Of a DNA stretch of 64,000 bases, positions 37,941 through 49,564 are shown piece by piece. The translations under genes and the position numbers were made by a program. Under the pieces are notes generated by a model. That model saw only the letters and a list, made by a program, of their open reading frames with translations. It did not search any database and had not been told where the DNA came from. How positions within the stretch are numbered: the stretch's first letter is position 1; each line of letters opens with the position of its first letter. Source of the stretch: Proteus penneri (lineage in GTDB: Bacteria; Pseudomonadota; Gammaproteobacteria; Enterobacterales; Enterobacteriaceae); assembly GCF_003144535.1 (NCBI RefSeq), contig NZ_PHFJ01000005.1, positions 126,001-190,000 of the forward strand, written 5' to 3'.

Positions 37941-38891
37941 ATGAGACTTATGAAATACATAAAAAGTATTGGGACACTCTCGCTATTAGCAGCAGCTCTT
38001 CTCTTAAGTGGCTGTGATATGGCGTTAATGAATCCCAAAGGCGCTATCGGCGCTGAGCAAAAAACATTAATCCTCATTGCGCTTGGTTTAATGTTAATTG
38101 TTGTGATACCGGTAATACTGATGGTGATTGTTTTCGCTTTTCGCTACCGTGAATCCAATACTAAAGCCACCTATCGCCCAAACTGGGCTCACTCAAATAA
38201 AATTGAACTCGTCGTTTGGACTGTGCCAATTATCATCATTGTGATTTTGGCGAGCATTACATGGAAAACAACCCATGAGCTTGATCCTTACAAACCTTTA
38301 GAGTCCACAGAAAAACCTGTCACCATTGAAGTTGTTTCAATGGATTGGAAATGGTTATTTATCTATCCAGAACAAGGTATTGCAACAGTTAATGAACTGG
38401 CTTTCCCTACTAATGTTCCTGTTAATTTCAAAATCACTTCTGACTCTGTCATGAACTCATTCTTCATCCCTCGCTTAGGTGGACAAATCTATGCGATGGC
38501 AGGAATGCAAACTAAGTTGCACTTAATTGCGAATGAACCTGGTGAATATCAAGGTATGTCTGCAAGTTATAGTGGACACGGTTTCTCTGATATGAAATTT
38601 ACAGCGATTGCGACACCTGATCGTGCCGGTTTCGATGCGTGGGTTGAAAAAGTCAAACAATCGCCAGATACGTTAAATACGACCGCTGCATTTAATGAAC
38701 TTGCTAAACCAAGCCAGAAAAATCCAGTGACCTACTATTCAAGCGTGAAGCCAATGTTATTCCAAGAAACTATTTCTAAATTTGGTCATACAGGTCATGG
38801 CGCTCACACAGGTGGCAATCAGACAGCACATGCTGATGCAACAATGAATATGAACATGAGCCATGCGGCGCATGCAGGAGCAGAGGAATAA
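37941..38891 (+). CDS. cyoA: Cytochrome bo3 ubiquinol oxidase subunit II
   Basis: Lipoprotein subunit of the aerobic terminal oxidase. The 316-residue product has lipobox LLLSGC with Cys-25, two membrane helices (about 45-70 and 90-110) and a periplasmic cupredoxin-like domain ([26 protein letters not shown]) that lacks the CuA ligands, as in quinol oxidases. The tail is rich in His and Met. ATG 37941 matches the E. coli start MRL; Met-4 (37950) has a slightly better upstream GGATGAG and cannot be excluded. First gene of cyoABCDE. Confidence 0.97.
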   Translation: MRLMKYIKSIGTLSLLAAALLLSGCDMALMNPKGAIGAEQKTLILIALGLMLIVVIPVILMVIVFAFRYRESNTKATYRPNWAHSNKIELVVWTVPIIIIVILASITWKTTHELDPYKPLESTEKPVTIEVVSMDWKWLFIYPEQGIATVNELAFPTNVPVNFKITSDSVMNSFFIPRLGGQIYAMAGMQTKLHLIANEPGEYQGMSASYSGHGFSDMKFTAIATPDRAGFDAWVEKVKQSPDTLNTTAAFNELAKPSQKNPVTYYSSVKPMLFQETISKFGHTGHGAHTGGNQTAHADATMNMNMSHAAHAGAEE

Positions 38892-38895
38892 AGGC

Positions 38896-40878
38896 ATGTT
38901 CGGAAAATTAACTCTTGATGCAATCCCTCTACATGAACCAATTATCGTAGTTACTTTACTCGGTATTGTTCTTGGTGGACTTGCTATTGTTGGCGCACTA
39001 ACTTATTTTCGTAAATGGAAATGGTTGTGGACCGAATGGTTAACCAGCGTTGACCATAAAAAAATTGGTATTATGTATATCCTCGTTGCAATGGTCATGA
39101 TGTTCCGTGGCTTTGCCGATGCAATTATGATGAGAAGCCAACAAGCTCTCGCCTCTGCCGGCGAAGCTGGTTTCTTACCACCTCATCACTATGATCAGAT
39201 TTTTACCGCACACGGCGTTATCATGATTTTCTTCATGGCGACCCCTTTCGTTGTAGGTCTGATGAATCTTGTTGTACCTTTACAAATTGGTGCCCGTGAT
39301 GTGGCCTTCCCTTTCCTTAACTCACTGAGCTTCTGGTTCTTTGTCGTTGGTGTAGTACTCATCAACATTTCTTTAGGTATTGGTGAATTCGCACAAACAG
39401 GTTGGTTAGCTTATCCACCACTTTCTGGTTTGGAGTATAACCCAGGAGTCGGGGTAGATTATTGGATATGGAGCTTACAGATATCCGGTATTGGTACGCT
39501 TCTAACTGGGGTTAACTTCTTCGCGACTATTCTGCGTATGCGTGCGCCGGGTATGAGTATGATGAAAATGCCAGTATTCTCTTGGGCTGCTTTATGTACT
39601 AACGTCCTGATTATTGCTGCATTCCCAATTTTAACAGTTACTATTACGCTATTAACTTTAGACCGCTATCTTGGAACGCACTTCTTTACCAATGATATGG
39701 GCGGTAACATGATGATGTACATCAACCTTGTATGGGCTTGGGGTCATCCAGAAGTTTATATCCTTGTTCTGCCTGTATTTGGTGTGTTTTCTGAAGTTAC
39801 AGCAACATTCTCTAAAAAACGGTTATTCGGTTATACCTCTTTAGTTGGTGCGACTGTCGTTATTACCGTATTGTCATTTATCGTTTGGTTACACCACTTC
39901 TTTACTATGGGTTCGGGGGCTAACGTAAACGCCTTCTTCGGTATCGCCACGATGATCATCGCTATACCAACAGGAGTTAAAATCTTTAACTGGCTGTTTA
40001 CGATGTATCAAGGTCGTATCGAATATAAAAGCCCAATGTTGTGGACTATCGGTTTCCTTATCACCTTCTCTGTTGGGGGGATGACTGGGGTTCTGTTAGC
40101 CGTTCCGGGTGCAAACTTTGTTTTACATAACAGCCTATTCTTAATTGCCCACTTCCATAACGTTATTATCGGTGGTGTGGTATTTGGCTGTTTCGCAGGG
40201 ATGACTTACTGGTTCCCTAAAGCATTCGGTTTCACACTGAATGAGAAATGGGGTATCCGTGCATTCTGGTTCTGGTTTATCGGCTTCTTTATGGCCTTTA
40301 TGCCACTGTACATTCTTGGCTTTATGGGTATGACTCGTCGTATCAGCCAAAATATCAACCCTGAATTCCATCCAATGTTAATGGTTGCTGCGGGTGGCGC
40401 TGCATTGATTGCTATCGGTATCGCTTGTCAAGTTATCCAGATCTACGTAAGTATCCGTGACCGTGATCAAAACCGTGACTTAACGGGCGATCCATGGGGC
40501 GGACGTACGCTGGAATGGTCAATTTCCTCACCAGCTCCTTTCTATAACTTTGCCGTTGAACCTAATGTTCAAACTCGTGATGAGTGGTGGGATCAGAAAG
40601 AAAAAGGCACAGCCTATCAGCGTCCAACCAAATACGAACCGATCCATATGCCTAAAAATACTGGCGCAGGTGTGATTATTTCAGCATTCAGCTTAGTCCT
40701 TGGTTTTGCCATGATCTGGCATATCTGGTGGTTAGCTATTGTTGGTTTCGCTGGCATGATTGTCACTTGGATCGTGAAAAGCTTTGATACAGATGTGGAT
40801 TACTATGTCCAAGTACCTGAAATTGAAGCTATCGAGAATAAGCATTATGAAGAACTGAAAAAAGCAGGTGTGAAATAA
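38896..40878 (+). CDS. cyoB: Cytochrome bo3 ubiquinol oxidase subunit I
   Basis: Catalytic haem-copper subunit that reduces oxygen to water and pumps protons. The 660-residue product (E. coli 663) has the low-spin haem ligand His-106 in [12 protein letters not shown] and the copper ligand and cross-linked Tyr region His-284 in [15 protein letters not shown]. The His pair is in WLHHFFTMG, and the haem o and b ligands are in [12 protein letters not shown]. It starts 4 bases after cyoA; the longer frame from 38863 inside cyoA is rejected. The cyoC start overlaps its stop codon (TAATG). Confidence 0.98.
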   Translation: MFGKLTLDAIPLHEPIIVVTLLGIVLGGLAIVGALTYFRKWKWLWTEWLTSVDHKKIGIMYILVAMVMMFRGFADAIMMRSQQALASAGEAGFLPPHHYDQIFTAHGVIMIFFMATPFVVGLMNLVVPLQIGARDVAFPFLNSLSFWFFVVGVVLINISLGIGEFAQTGWLAYPPLSGLEYNPGVGVDYWIWSLQISGIGTLLTGVNFFATILRMRAPGMSMMKMPVFSWAALCTNVLIIAAFPILTVTITLLTLDRYLGTHFFTNDMGGNMMMYINLVWAWGHPEVYILVLPVFGVFSEVTATFSKKRLFGYTSLVGATVVITVLSFIVWLHHFFTMGSGANVNAFFGIATMIIAIPTGVKIFNWLFTMYQGRIEYKSPMLWTIGFLITFSVGGMTGVLLAVPGANFVLHNSLFLIAHFHNVIIGGVVFGCFAGMTYWFPKAFGFTLNEKWGIRAFWFWFIGFFMAFMPLYILGFMGMTRRISQNINPEFHPMLMVAAGGAALIAIGIACQVIQIYVSIRDRDQNRDLTGDPWGGRTLEWSISSPAPFYNFAVEPNVQTRDEWWDQKEKGTAYQRPTKYEPIHMPKNTGAGVIISAFSLVLGFAMIWHIWWLAIVGFAGMIVTWIVKSFDTDVDYYVQVPEIEAIENKHYEELKKAGVK

Positions 40879-41489
40879 TGTCTACTCAAACTGTAAATAA
40901 CACAAACGCCCATGAACATCATGGGCACCACGATGCAGGAGCGACAAAAGTTTTCGGCTTCTGGATCTATCTAATGAGCGACCTTATCCTGTTTGCCAGC
41001 TTATTCGCCACTTATGCGGTGCTTGTTAACGGGATTGCAGATGGTCCTTCAGGTAAAGAAATTTTTAGCTTACCGTTTGTTTTAGTTGAAACCTTCTTAC
41101 TGCTATTTAGTAGTATCACTTTTGGTTTCGCTATGCTGAGCATGAATAAAGGTAGCGTTAGCCAAGTTAATCTGTGGTTATTTGTTACTTTCTTATTCGG
41201 CTTAGGTTTCGTCATCATGGAAGTTTACGAATTCCATGAGCTAATCGCAGAAGGTTATGGCCCAGATCGCAGTGCATTCTTATCTGCATTCTTCGCATTA
41301 GTTTCAACGCACGGTCTTCACGTCACTGCGGGTTTAATTTGGATTGTAATTATGATGATCCAAGTATCACGCCGTGGTTTAACTGAAGTTAACCGTACTC
41401 GTTTAAGCTGTTTAAGTCTGTTCTGGCACTTCCTTGACGTTGTCTGGATCTGTGTGTTCACCGTAGTTTATCTGATGGGAGCGATGTAA
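40878..41489 (+). CDS. cyoC: Cytochrome bo3 ubiquinol oxidase subunit III
   Basis: Five-helix membrane subunit of 203 residues (E. coli 204). The N-terminal 20 residues are His-rich ([35 protein letters not shown]). The family segments [22 protein letters not shown] and [24 protein letters not shown] are present. The ATG overlaps the cyoB stop and the stop overlaps the cyoD ATG, showing tight translational coupling within the operon. Confidence 0.97.
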   Translation: MSTQTVNNTNAHEHHGHHDAGATKVFGFWIYLMSDLILFASLFATYAVLVNGIADGPSGKEIFSLPFVLVETFLLLFSSITFGFAMLSMNKGSVSQVNLWLFVTFLFGLGFVIMEVYEFHELIAEGYGPDRSAFLSAFFALVSTHGLHVTAGLIWIVIMMIQVSRRGLTEVNRTRLSCLSLFWHFLDVVWICVFTVVYLMGAM

Positions 41490-41821
41490 TGAGTCATCCA
41501 AATACTTCTCCTTCAGGCGCAAGCCACGGCAGTATGAAGTCTTACCTAATCGGCTTTATTCTGTCTGTTATCCTCACCGTTATTCCATTTTGGATGGTGA
41601 TGGAAGGAACAGCGACACCAGCAACAATTCTCTGGACTGTTGTCGGTATGGCAGTTGTGCAGATTGTGGTTCACTTAGTCTGCTTCTTGCATATGAATAC
41701 GTCATCAGAAGAGCGCTGGAACGTCGTCGCATTCCTGTTCACACTGCTTATTATCGGCATTGTTGTCGTAGGCTCGTTGTGGATTATGTACAACCTGAAC
41801 ATCAATATGATGATGGATTAA
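41489..41821 (+). CDS. cyoD: Cytochrome bo3 ubiquinol oxidase subunit IV
   Basis: Small three-helix membrane subunit of 110 residues (E. coli 109), thought to help assembly of the copper site. It contains [26 protein letters not shown] and [22 protein letters not shown], both typical of CyoD. It overlaps cyoC by one base and is followed by cyoE after 11 bases. Confidence 0.97.
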   Translation: MSHPNTSPSGASHGSMKSYLIGFILSVILTVIPFWMVMEGTATPATILWTVVGMAVVQIVVHLVCFLHMNTSSEERWNVVAFLFTLLIIGIVVVGSLWIMYNLNINMMMD

Positions 41822-41832
41822 GAGTTGTCGCT

Positions 41833-42720
41833 ATGATTAAGCAATACCTACAAGTCACCAAACCAGGAATTATTTTCGGAAACTTAATTTCTGTAATAGG
41901 TGGTTTCCTTCTCGCCTCTAAAGGTGAGATTGACTACCCCCTATTTGTCGCGACTCTACTTGGGGTGTCTCTGGTCGTTGCTTCTGGTTGTGTTTTTAAC
42001 AACTATATTGACCGTGATATTGACCGTATCATGGAAAGAACGAAGAACCGCCCATTAGTTAAAGGATTAATTGACCCTCGAATTAGCCTGATTTATGCCT
42101 CAGTATTAGGTATTGCAGGTGTTGTGCTGCTCTATGTAGCAGCCAACCCGCTTGCAATGTTTATCGCTGTATTTGGTTTTATTATTTATGTTGGGGTTTA
42201 TAGCCTCTATATGAAGCGTAAATCTGTTTATGGCACACTGATTGGAAGTTTATCTGGCTCTGCTCCCCCTGTTATCGGTTATTGTGCCGTTAGCGGTGAG
42301 TTTGATGCAGGCGCGGCAATCCTATTACTTATCTTTAGTTTATGGCAGATGCCTCACTCTTATGCCATTGCTATTTTCCGTTTTAAAGACTACCAAGCAG
42401 CTAATATTCCGGTATTACCCGTTATTAAAGGGATCTCAGTCGCTAAACGCCATATCATTCTTTATATTCTGGCATTTATGATTGCAACCTTAATGCTGAC
42501 ATTAGTTGGATATGCGGGCTATAAATATCTAATAGTTGCTTCTGCCGTCAGTATTTGGTGGTTGGGCATGGCTTTATCCGGTTATAAAGCAACCAATGAT
42601 AAAGTGTGGGCACGAAAATTATTTATTTTCTCTATTGTGGCAATCACTTCATTAAGTGTAATGATGTCGGTTGATCCAACAAGCTCAACAACAGAAACTG
42701 TTTTTGCTTATTTAAGATAA
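41833..42720 (+). CDS. cyoE: Protohaem IX farnesyltransferase (haem O synthase)
   Basis: UbiA-family membrane prenyltransferase that adds a farnesyl group to haem B to make haem O for CyoB. The 295-residue product (E. coli 296) starts [18 protein letters not shown]. It has the two Asp-rich motifs [19 protein letters not shown] and [15 protein letters not shown]. The longer frame beginning inside cyoD (41590) is out of frame with cyoD and is rejected. The operon ends at the terminator 42741-42774. Farnesyl diphosphate for this enzyme is made by IspA, also encoded in the window. Confidence 0.97.
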   Translation: MIKQYLQVTKPGIIFGNLISVIGGFLLASKGEIDYPLFVATLLGVSLVVASGCVFNNYIDRDIDRIMERTKNRPLVKGLIDPRISLIYASVLGIAGVVLLYVAANPLAMFIAVFGFIIYVGVYSLYMKRKSVYGTLIGSLSGSAPPVIGYCAVSGEFDAGAAILLLIFSLWQMPHSYAIAIFRFKDYQAANIPVLPVIKGISVAKRHIILYILAFMIATLMLTLVGYAGYKYLIVASAVSIWWLGMALSGYKATNDKVWARKLFIFSIVAITSLSVMMSVDPTSSTTETVFAYLR

Positions 42721-42740
42721 TGTATTTACTAAAGTAACCG

Positions 42741-42774
42741 AAAGACCAGTCAGCCTTCTGACTGGTCTTTTTTT
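42741..42774 (+). terminator. Intrinsic terminator of cyoABCDE
   Basis: Perfect 13-base stem AAAGACCAGTCAG / CTGACTGGTCTTT with a CCTT loop and a T-run, 20 bases after cyoE. Confidence 0.95.
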
Positions 42775-42893
42775 ATCCTGTTTCGCGACTAAAGAAGATA
42801 TCAGTACAGTTTTGACTTTTTTACATCCCATTTATTGATTAACCTCGTTATAAAATGTCATTACAATGGGGTATCAGTAATACGAGGTAATCC

Positions 42894-44264
42894 ATGAATG
42901 ATAATAAAATGACCCCATTAGAGCGCAAAGCTACATGGGGACTAGGCACTGTCTTTTCTCTTCGCATGCTTGGCATGTTTATGGTACTCCCAGTTTTAAC
43001 CACCTATGGGCTTCAGCTACAACACGCAACAGAATCTCTCATTGGATTAGCCATCGGTATTTATGGATTAACACAGGCTATATTCCAAATTCCTTTTGGT
43101 ATTTTCTCTGATAAATTTGGTCGAAAACCTATGATTGTTTTTGGCTTAATTATTTTTATTGTCGGGAGCCTTATTGCAGCTCTTAGCGACAATATTTACG
43201 GCATTATTATTGGTAGGGCACTACAAGGTGCTGGCGCTATATCAGCCGCAGTTATGGCTTTACTCTCCGATCTAACTCGAGAACAAAATAGAACAAAAGC
43301 AATGGCCTTTATTGGTATTAGCTTTGGGATAACCTTTGCTTTAGCCTTAGTTTTAGGCCCTATTTTAACGCATATTTTTGGCTTACATGGCCTGTTTTGG
43401 GGAATTGCTCTACTCGCCTTGGGTGGCATTGTTATTACGCTTTTTACTGTGCCGAATAGCGAACACCCTATTCTTAATCGAGAATCTGGTTTTGTCCGTG
43501 GCAGTGTAAAAAAAGTCTTATTTGATGCACAGCTTCTTAAGTTGAATACGGGTATTTTTTCACTACATACTTTATTAATGGCTGCATTTGTTGCACTTCC
43601 TCTAGTTATGAGTAGCGCTGGTTTAGCAAAAGAGAAGCATTGGATTGTTTATCTAGTCACCATGCTAATTGCCTTTATTACTGTACTCCCTTTTATTATC
43701 TATGCAGAAAAAAAACGTAAAATGAAACAGGTTTTCTTATTCTGTATCTTTTTACTAATTATCGCTCAAGTTATTTTAATAAGCTCTGGCTCTAGTTTAT
43801 GGCTAATTATTGCTGGCATTCAGGTCTTTTTTATTGGCTTTAATATTATGGAAGCACTACTACCTTCATTAATCAGTAAAGAAGCACCTGCTGGCTATAA
43901 AGGTACAGCAATGGGAATTTATTCCACCAGCCAATTTTTAGGTGTGGCATTAGGCGGTATTTTAGGGGGATGGCTTTATCAGCATTATGATGCACAAATC
44001 GTATTTCTGGGCTGTTTAGTGATCGGCATTATTTGGTTTTTGATTAGCTTAACATTACGCCAACCCGCTTATGTCAGTAGCTTACGCGTTGAATTACCTA
44101 AAAACCTATCTTCAAGCCAACAACAGAGACTACAACAATTATTTAATCAACAACCGGGGGTTAATGAAGTTGTGATTATGGCTGATGAACAAAGTGCTTA
44201 TATCAAGGTTGATACTAAACAGACACCGAGAGCAACATTAGAGTCGCTAATCTCTTTGGTTTAA
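42894..44264 (+). CDS. yajR: Major-facilitator transporter YajR
   Basis: Inner-membrane proton-coupled transporter of unknown substrate. The 456-residue product (E. coli 454) has twelve hydrophobic helices with the MFS loop motif DKFGRKPMI after helix 2. A soluble C-terminal ferredoxin-like domain (about residues 390-456, from RVELPKNLSSSQQQRLQQL) is the hallmark of YajR. ACGAGG precedes the ATG. It converges with yajQ over a shared terminator. Confidence 0.93.
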   Translation: MNDNKMTPLERKATWGLGTVFSLRMLGMFMVLPVLTTYGLQLQHATESLIGLAIGIYGLTQAIFQIPFGIFSDKFGRKPMIVFGLIIFIVGSLIAALSDNIYGIIIGRALQGAGAISAAVMALLSDLTREQNRTKAMAFIGISFGITFALALVLGPILTHIFGLHGLFWGIALLALGGIVITLFTVPNSEHPILNRESGFVRGSVKKVLFDAQLLKLNTGIFSLHTLLMAAFVALPLVMSSAGLAKEKHWIVYLVTMLIAFITVLPFIIYAEKKRKMKQVFLFCIFLLIIAQVILISSGSSLWLIIAGIQVFFIGFNIMEALLPSLISKEAPAGYKGTAMGIYSTSQFLGVALGGILGGWLYQHYDAQIVFLGCLVIGIIWFLISLTLRQPAYVSSLRVELPKNLSSSQQQRLQQLFNQQPGVNEVVIMADEQSAYIKVDTKQTPRATLESLISLV

Positions 44265-44290
44265 AGGTCTATAAATTGACGGGATAAAAT

Positions 44291-44320
44291 AAAAATGCGC
44301 TGGTTTAACAGCGCATTTTT
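44291..44320. terminator. Bidirectional terminator between yajR and yajQ
   Basis: Perfect 12-base stem AAAAATGCGCTG / CAGCGCATTTTT with a 6-base loop and T-runs on both strands between convergent genes. Confidence 0.93.
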
Positions 44321-44342
44321 ATATGACTCAATAGATAAACAA

Positions 44343-44834
44343 TTAGTCACGGAAGTTATTAAATTGGAATGGCTGCCCTAACTCACCTTCTCTGACTAAT
44401 TTCATTACGGCTTGTAAATCATCACGTGATTTACCTGTAACGCGGACTTGCTCACCTTGAATTTGAGCCTGAACTTTTAATTTACTGTCTTTGATCAACT
44501 TAACAATTTTTTTTGCTAAGGCTGTATCAATACCTTGTTTCAACGTGGCTTCTACGCTGTACATTTTTCCACTGTGAGTCATCTCTTCAGGGATATTTAA
44601 TACCGCACCATCAATCCCTCTTTTTGCCATTTTCTCACGCAGAATATCTAATAATTGTTGAACCTGAAATTCAGATACACTGGTCGTTTTCACTGACTCT
44701 GCTTTTTCGTTTAATTCAAAGCTTGCTTCAACGTTACGAAAATCCCAGCGAGTAGTCAGTTCACGTTGCGCGTTTTCTACTGCATTACGCACTTCATGTA
44801 AGTCAACTTCAGATACGATATCAAAAGATGGCAT
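44343..44834 (-). CDS. yajQ: YajQ family nucleotide-binding protein
   Basis: A 163-residue cytosolic protein equal in length to E. coli YajQ. It begins [26 protein letters not shown] and is built from two repeated ferredoxin-like domains. Members bind nucleotides, and the Xanthomonas member binds cyclic di-GMP; the role here is inferred only at family level. The frame is open nine codons further (44861), but GGAAGAAAG before ATG 44834 and the conserved start decide. Confidence 0.93.
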   Translation of the reverse strand: MPSFDIVSEVDLHEVRNAVENAQRELTTRWDFRNVEASFELNEKAESVKTTSVSEFQVQQLLDILREKMAKRGIDGAVLNIPEEMTHSGKMYSVEATLKQGIDTALAKKIVKLIKDSKLKVQAQIQGEQVRVTGKSRDDLQAVMKLVREGELGQPFQFNNFRD

Positions 44835-45059
44835 TCTTTCTTCCTCAATAAATAAATACAACCCGAATAATAGCTTCTTTTAGAGTTGCAAAAAAGCATT
44901 GCACATTCAATAACAAATTTATCCCTTTTATTTCCTCTTATAGTAAAGCGCAAACATACATTAAACAGGAAAGTGTAATCAATGTTATAATTTTAACTTA
45001 ATAGTCTAATAAGCGTCAGTAGCCATCTTGCGCTATTACGATTTGCAAAAAGAGGCACA

Positions 45060-45980
45060 ATGAAAATTACCGTTTTAGGATGTGGTTCGATTGGTAAACT
45101 TTGGGTTGCCGCTTTAACACTTCAGTCTCATGAAGTACAAGGTTGGCTAAGAGTGCCACAGCCTTTTTTAGACGTAAGTGTTGATAACATTAATGGTGAG
45201 CCTTTTTATCAGCGTATTACTGCAAATCAACTTGAATGGTTAAAGCAGAGCGAATTATTAATTGTTTGCTTAAAATCTTGGCAAGTATCAGATGCTGTTA
45301 ATGCACTATTACCTTATCTTTCTGCACAATGTCCGATTTTACTCATTCATAATGGTATGGGTACTGCCGATGAATTAACAGCAACACAACACCCCATTAT
45401 CAGACCTATATTACAAGGCATTATTACTCATGGTGCTTATCAACAAGGGCAAGATGTTATTCATACAGCAACAGGAATAACACATATAGGTCCATTAAAT
45501 CATGCGGCTCAACAATATAGCTATTTAGCAGAAACCTTGCATCATGCATTGCCTGATGTCGCTTGGCATAATGATATCCATACCATTAGTTGGCTAAAAC
45601 TTGCAGTTAATTGTGTTATCAATCCTCTTACCGTTTATTATCAATGCCGTAATGGTGATTTATTGCGTTATCCTGAGCATATTCAAAAAGTATGCGACGA
45701 AGTTTATCAAGTGATGGAACGTGAGGGAGTCGTACCAACGTCTCAAGCTCACCTTCATGGCTATATTATTGATACCATAGAACAAACTGCAAATAATTAT
45801 TCTTCTATGTATCAAGATGTGAAATATCAACGCCATACAGAGATTGACTATATTACGGGTTATTTATTACGTCGAGCTTCAGAACAAGGGCTTGTATTGC
45901 CAGAAAATAACCGCCTTTTTCAATTTATTAAACAACAGGAAGGCAATTATGACCATATCAGCACTCATCTGCCTAGCTAA
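45060..45980 (+). CDS. panE: 2-dehydropantoate 2-reductase
   Basis: NADPH-dependent reductase making D-pantoate for pantothenate and CoA synthesis. The 306-residue product (E. coli 303) has the Rossmann motif GCGSIG at residues 7-12, the conserved [10 protein letters not shown], and the catalytic lysine segment [24 protein letters not shown] precedes the ATG. The last 32 bases overlap the start of yajL in another frame. Confidence 0.96.
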   Translation: MKITVLGCGSIGKLWVAALTLQSHEVQGWLRVPQPFLDVSVDNINGEPFYQRITANQLEWLKQSELLIVCLKSWQVSDAVNALLPYLSAQCPILLIHNGMGTADELTATQHPIIRPILQGIITHGAYQQGQDVIHTATGITHIGPLNHAAQQYSYLAETLHHALPDVAWHNDIHTISWLKLAVNCVINPLTVYYQCRNGDLLRYPEHIQKVCDEVYQVMEREGVVPTSQAHLHGYIIDTIEQTANNYSSMYQDVKYQRHTEIDYITGYLLRRASEQGLVLPENNRLFQFIKQQEGNYDHISTHLPS

Positions 45981-46566
45981 TGGAAGCGAAGAAACCGAAG
46001 TCGTCACTACCGTAGATTTGCTGGTAAGGGCTGGGATTAATGTCGTACTTGCAAGTGCAGAAAATGATGTTGATGATCTTATTATCACTTGTTCTCGTGG
46101 TATTAAACTTGTCGCCGATGCGCCTCTAGTTCGTGTTGTTGATCATCACTATGACGTTATTATTCTCCCCGGTGGATTACAAGGTACTGAAACATTGAGA
46201 GATAGCCCTTTAGTGGTCGAAAAAGTACGTCGTATGCACAGTGAAAATAAACTTGTCGCAGCCATCTGTGCAGCACCGGCAATGATCCTTGAGTCTCATA
46301 ATATTTTTCCCATCGGCAACATGACAGGTTTTCCTGCATTAAAAGATAAAATATCACCGAAAAAATGGGTTGATTATCGAGTCTATTTTGATGAAAGAGT
46401 CAATTTAATTACTAGCCAAGCACCCGCAACATCTATCGATTTTGCACTAAAAATTATCGAACGCTTAAAAGGTAAAGAAGCTGCTGCTGATGTCGCCAAA
46501 CAACTCGTATTACCACCCGGTATTTATAATTACCAAGATGAATTTACTGGGTTCGGGAATAGATAG
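45949..46566 (+). CDS. yajL: DJ-1/PfpI family protein YajL (ThiJ)
   Basis: Homologue of human DJ-1, described in E. coli as an oxidative-stress chaperone with disputed protein deglycase activity. The 205-residue product has the nucleophile Cys-107 in AAICAAPA, the Glu partner near residue 15 and the DJ-1 core IILPGGLQG. It is about nine residues longer than E. coli YajL at the C-terminus (DEFTGFGNR). The start at 45949 has AGGAAGG upstream and lies inside panE; the longer frame from 45844 is rejected. Confidence 0.94.
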   Translation: MTISALICLANGSEETEVVTTVDLLVRAGINVVLASAENDVDDLIITCSRGIKLVADAPLVRVVDHHYDVIILPGGLQGTETLRDSPLVVEKVRRMHSENKLVAAICAAPAMILESHNIFPIGNMTGFPALKDKISPKKWVDYRVYFDERVNLITSQAPATSIDFALKIIERLKGKEAAADVAKQLVLPPGIYNYQDEFTGFGNR

Positions 46567-46571
46567 ATAAT

Positions 46572-46628
46572 AAAAGCCACTATATTGAACTGTTCTAACA
46601 TATTAGACTGCTCAATATAGTGGCTTTT
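46572..46628. terminator. Bidirectional terminator between yajL and thiI
   Basis: Perfect 17-base stem AAAAGCCACTATATTGA / TCAATATAGTGGCTTTT with a 23-base loop and a T-run on the plus strand, between convergent genes. Confidence 0.88.
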
Positions 46629-46657
46629 TTTATTCCTGATAACTAAAGATTATCGCA

Positions 46658-48109
46658 CTACTTTTTACGATACACTTTTACGTTTTCAAAACCTTGCTCA
46701 CGTAAATAAAGCGCTTGTAAACGGCTCATCATACCGCGATCACAATACAGTAAATAGGTTTTAGTTTTATCTAAATCACCAAACTGAGTGCTTAATTTAT
46801 AGAAAGGTAATTCTTTAACATCAATGCCATCCATTTTTAATGGTGATGTTTCTTGTTCTTCAGGGGAGCGAATATCAAGAATAACGTCATTTGCACCGAA
46901 CTCAGAGACCATTTCAACTTCTGTCACTTGTTGTACAGTTTCTTCGGCTATACGGCGAATATCCATATTCTTGGCATTTTCAACAACGTTATCAAGAATA
47001 GAAAAATCAAATTTCTCTTCTTCCGCTTCGATCTTCGCTTTGACGGCTTTCACTGTTGGGCTTTTTGAAATTACCCCACAAAATTCTGGCATTGTGCGAG
47101 CAAAATCTTCTGTGCCAATTTGGCGAGCAATATTGATAATGCTCTCTTTATCATGCGTGATAAGAGGACGTAAAATTAACGTATCTGTCGCATTATCAAT
47201 TAAACGCAAATTAGTTAAGGTCTGGCTAGAAACTTGGCCTAATGCTTCGCCAGTCACAATTGCTTGAACACCATAACGCTCTGCCACTCTTGATGCTGCA
47301 CGTACCATCATACGTTTTAATACAACACCCATTTGACCATCATCGACTTTTTCTAAGATTTCTGCGACAACAGGTTCAAAATCAACAGCAACGAAATGCA
47401 CTTTATGTGAACGGCCAAAACGGTTCCATAAATAATGCGCAACTTGTTTAACGCCAATTTCGTGTGCAGAACCGCCTAAGTTAAAGAAACAATAGTGAAC
47501 TCGGCTACCACGACGCATTAACATATAGCTTGATACACCTGAGTCATAGCCACCAGAGATCAGTGATAAGACATCTTCTTGCGTACCAATTGGAAAACCA
47601 CCAATACCTTCATAGCGCGCATTGACTAAAATAAGTTTATCATCTTCAATTTCTAAATTAATGGTGACATCTGGACGCGTTAATTTCACTTTTGCACTTT
47701 CAACATGTTGGTTAAAACCACCACCAACATAACGCTCAACTTCATTTGAAGTAAAACTGTGCTTACCACGACGTTTGGCACGAACACAAAATGTTTTGTT
47801 TTCAACTAAATGCTTAAATGCCGCAAAAGTTTGCTCAAAAATATTATGTAAGTCGGTATAAGGATGTTCTTCGACTTGTAAAATGTGATGAATACCAGGA
47901 ATGCGTGTTAATGCATCACATACTGCTTCACTTTTACTTTCGTCTTTACTCACAACCACAATGTTATCCCAATTACGGACAACTGTGATTTCATCGCCGA
48001 TTGAATTTAATACATTACGGATATTGCTAGTGAGAATTTTGATAAAACGTATACGAACTGATTGGCTTTTGATCGTAATTTCGGGGAATAATTTAATAAT
48101 AAACTTCAT
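46658..48109 (-). CDS. thiI: tRNA 4-thiouridine / thiamine sulfurtransferase ThiI
   Basis: Transfers sulfur for s4U8 in tRNA and for the thiazole of thiamine. The 483-residue product (E. coli 482) has an N-terminal ferredoxin-like and THUMP region ([20 protein letters not shown]), the PP-loop [13 protein letters not shown] and a C-terminal rhodanese domain with its cysteine in [10 protein letters not shown]. The conserved start is [15 protein letters not shown]; an ATG two codons upstream (48115) is less likely. It is divergent from xseB across about 200 bases with an 8-base inverted repeat at 48246-48266. Confidence 0.97.
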   Translation of the reverse strand: MKFIIKLFPEITIKSQSVRIRFIKILTSNIRNVLNSIGDEITVVRNWDNIVVVSKDESKSEAVCDALTRIPGIHHILQVEEHPYTDLHNIFEQTFAAFKHLVENKTFCVRAKRRGKHSFTSNEVERYVGGGFNQHVESAKVKLTRPDVTINLEIEDDKLILVNARYEGIGGFPIGTQEDVLSLISGGYDSGVSSYMLMRRGSRVHYCFFNLGGSAHEIGVKQVAHYLWNRFGRSHKVHFVAVDFEPVVAEILEKVDDGQMGVVLKRMMVRAASRVAERYGVQAIVTGEALGQVSSQTLTNLRLIDNATDTLILRPLITHDKESIINIARQIGTEDFARTMPEFCGVISKSPTVKAVKAKIEAEEEKFDFSILDNVVENAKNMDIRRIAEETVQQVTEVEMVSEFGANDVILDIRSPEEQETSPLKMDGIDVKELPFYKLSTQFGDLDKTKTYLLYCDRGMMSRLQALYLREQGFENVKVYRKK

Positions 48110-48245
48110 AGTCAATGGTCATAGGTTATTAAGTAGAAACATAAACTACAGTGATGTAAATTGACTGGAGTTTATAAAAGTCACAAAGTATATCACCAAT
48201 ATTTAGGGCTCACCCGCAAAAATCATCGACTGAATAAGAAATTTT

Positions 48246-48266
48246 CATCTTACTTGTAGTAAGATG
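48246..48266. promoter_or_regulatory. Inverted repeat in the thiI / xseB control region
   Basis: CATCTTAC-ttgta-GTAAGATG, eight perfect pairs with a 5-base loop, 45 bases before the xseB start. It may be an operator or a leader hairpin; no known box is recognised. Confidence 0.4.
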
Positions 48267-48310
48267 ATGACTATTATTCAGCGCTAACATGCTTTATTAT
48301 CAAAAATATT

Positions 48311-48574
48311 ATGGCTAAGAAAACGACTCCAATTAACGAAGACATCTCACAAGCACCAAGTTTCGAAGCATCCATGCAAGAACTTGAGCAAATCGTAAAC
48401 CGTTTAGAATCCGGTGAACTCCCTTTAGAAGAAGCGCTTAATGAGTTTGAACATGGCGTTCGTCTAGCCCGTGTTGGACAAAAAACATTACAAGACGCTG
48501 AACAGCGTGTTCGTATTCTTCTAAAAGAAGACGATAATGCAACTCCTGATGATTTTATCCAAGAGGCAGAATAA
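48311..48574 (+). CDS. xseB: Exodeoxyribonuclease VII small subunit
   Basis: Small subunit that joins XseA to form the single-strand exonuclease VII. The 87-residue product (E. coli 80) has the core [44 protein letters not shown] and slightly longer ends. Its TAA is immediately followed by the TTG start of ispA, so xseB-ispA-dxs form an operon, as in E. coli. Confidence 0.95.
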   Translation: MAKKTTPINEDISQAPSFEASMQELEQIVNRLESGELPLEEALNEFEHGVRLARVGQKTLQDAEQRVRILLKEDDNATPDDFIQEAE

Positions 48575-49498
48575 TTGAGTAACGCAACTTCAAGTACGGA
48601 TGCGTTCCGTCATAAATTAGATTCCGCCCACCAGCGTGTTGATGATGCATTAAACCAAGCGCTATCAGCTTTACCATTCACTGACATGCCTCTAGGTAAA
48701 GCCATGCATTATGGCGCTCTTTTAGGTGGCAAGCGCTTACGCCCTTTTCTTGTTTATGCTGTTGGCGAAATGTTTAAAGTCCCTGCACTAAACCTTGATG
48801 CACCCGCTGCCGCAATAGAATGTATTCACGCATATTCCCTTATTCATGACGATTTACCTGCGATGGATGATGATGATTTGCGCCGCGGTAAACCAACATG
48901 TCATATTGAATTCGGTGAAGCCAACGCTATTTTAGCAGGTGATGCACTACAAGCTCTGGCTTTTGAGATCTTAGCAAAAAATCCAATGCCTGATGTTGCA
49001 ATAACTGATCGCGTTGCAATGATTGCTGAATTAGCAACAGCTAGCGGGCTTGCAGGTATGTGTGGTGGTCAAGCTCTTGATCTTGAAGCAGAAGATAAAT
49101 CGATTGATCTCGCATCTCTTGAAAAAATCCATTTACACAAAACAGGTGCGTTAATTCGTGCGGCTGTTCGTTTAGGCGCCTTTAGTGCAGGCTCTAAAGG
49201 CCATGATGTATTACCTGCATTAGATAAATATGCTCATTCCATTGGCCTTGCCTTTCAAGTGCAAGATGACATTTTAGATGTCATTGGCAGTACTGAAGAA
49301 ACAGGAAAACGTCAAGGTAGCGACCAAGAATCAGGAAAAAGCACCTATCCTGCACTCCTTGGGTTAGAGCAAGCTCAAAAGAAAGCACAGGAATTGTATA
49401 ACGAAGCACTGGATGCCTTAGCGTTTCTTGAGCAATACGAGTACGATACAACCACGCTTAAACAATTAGCGAGTTTTATCGTCGAACGGAAAAACTAA
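48575..49498 (+). CDS. ispA: Farnesyl diphosphate synthase (geranyltranstransferase)
   Basis: Condenses isopentenyl diphosphate with dimethylallyl and geranyl diphosphate to farnesyl diphosphate, precursor of undecaprenyl phosphate, quinones and haem O. The 307-residue product has both Asp-rich metal motifs, DDLPAMDDDD and DDILD, and the GGKRLRPFLVYA segment. The start is TTG immediately after the xseB stop, with AAGAGG upstream; no in-frame ATG exists near the family start. dxs follows 66 bases later. Confidence 0.96.
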   Translation: MSNATSSTDAFRHKLDSAHQRVDDALNQALSALPFTDMPLGKAMHYGALLGGKRLRPFLVYAVGEMFKVPALNLDAPAAAIECIHAYSLIHDDLPAMDDDDLRRGKPTCHIEFGEANAILAGDALQALAFEILAKNPMPDVAITDRVAMIAELATASGLAGMCGGQALDLEAEDKSIDLASLEKIHLHKTGALIRAAVRLGAFSAGSKGHDVLPALDKYAHSIGLAFQVQDDILDVIGSTEETGKRQGSDQESGKSTYPALLGLEQAQKKAQELYNEALDALAFLEQYEYDTTTLKQLASFIVERKN

Positions 49499-49564
49499 TA
49501 ACAAATAAAGAGAGCAGCTTACCTGTTCTTTCCCTATTACAAGTGATTAATTAATAGGCATCAC

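Noticed and set aside
41590-41832. Upstream extension of cyoE inside cyoD
   Set aside because: Out of frame with cyoD; residues before [12 protein letters not shown] do not resemble haem O synthases.
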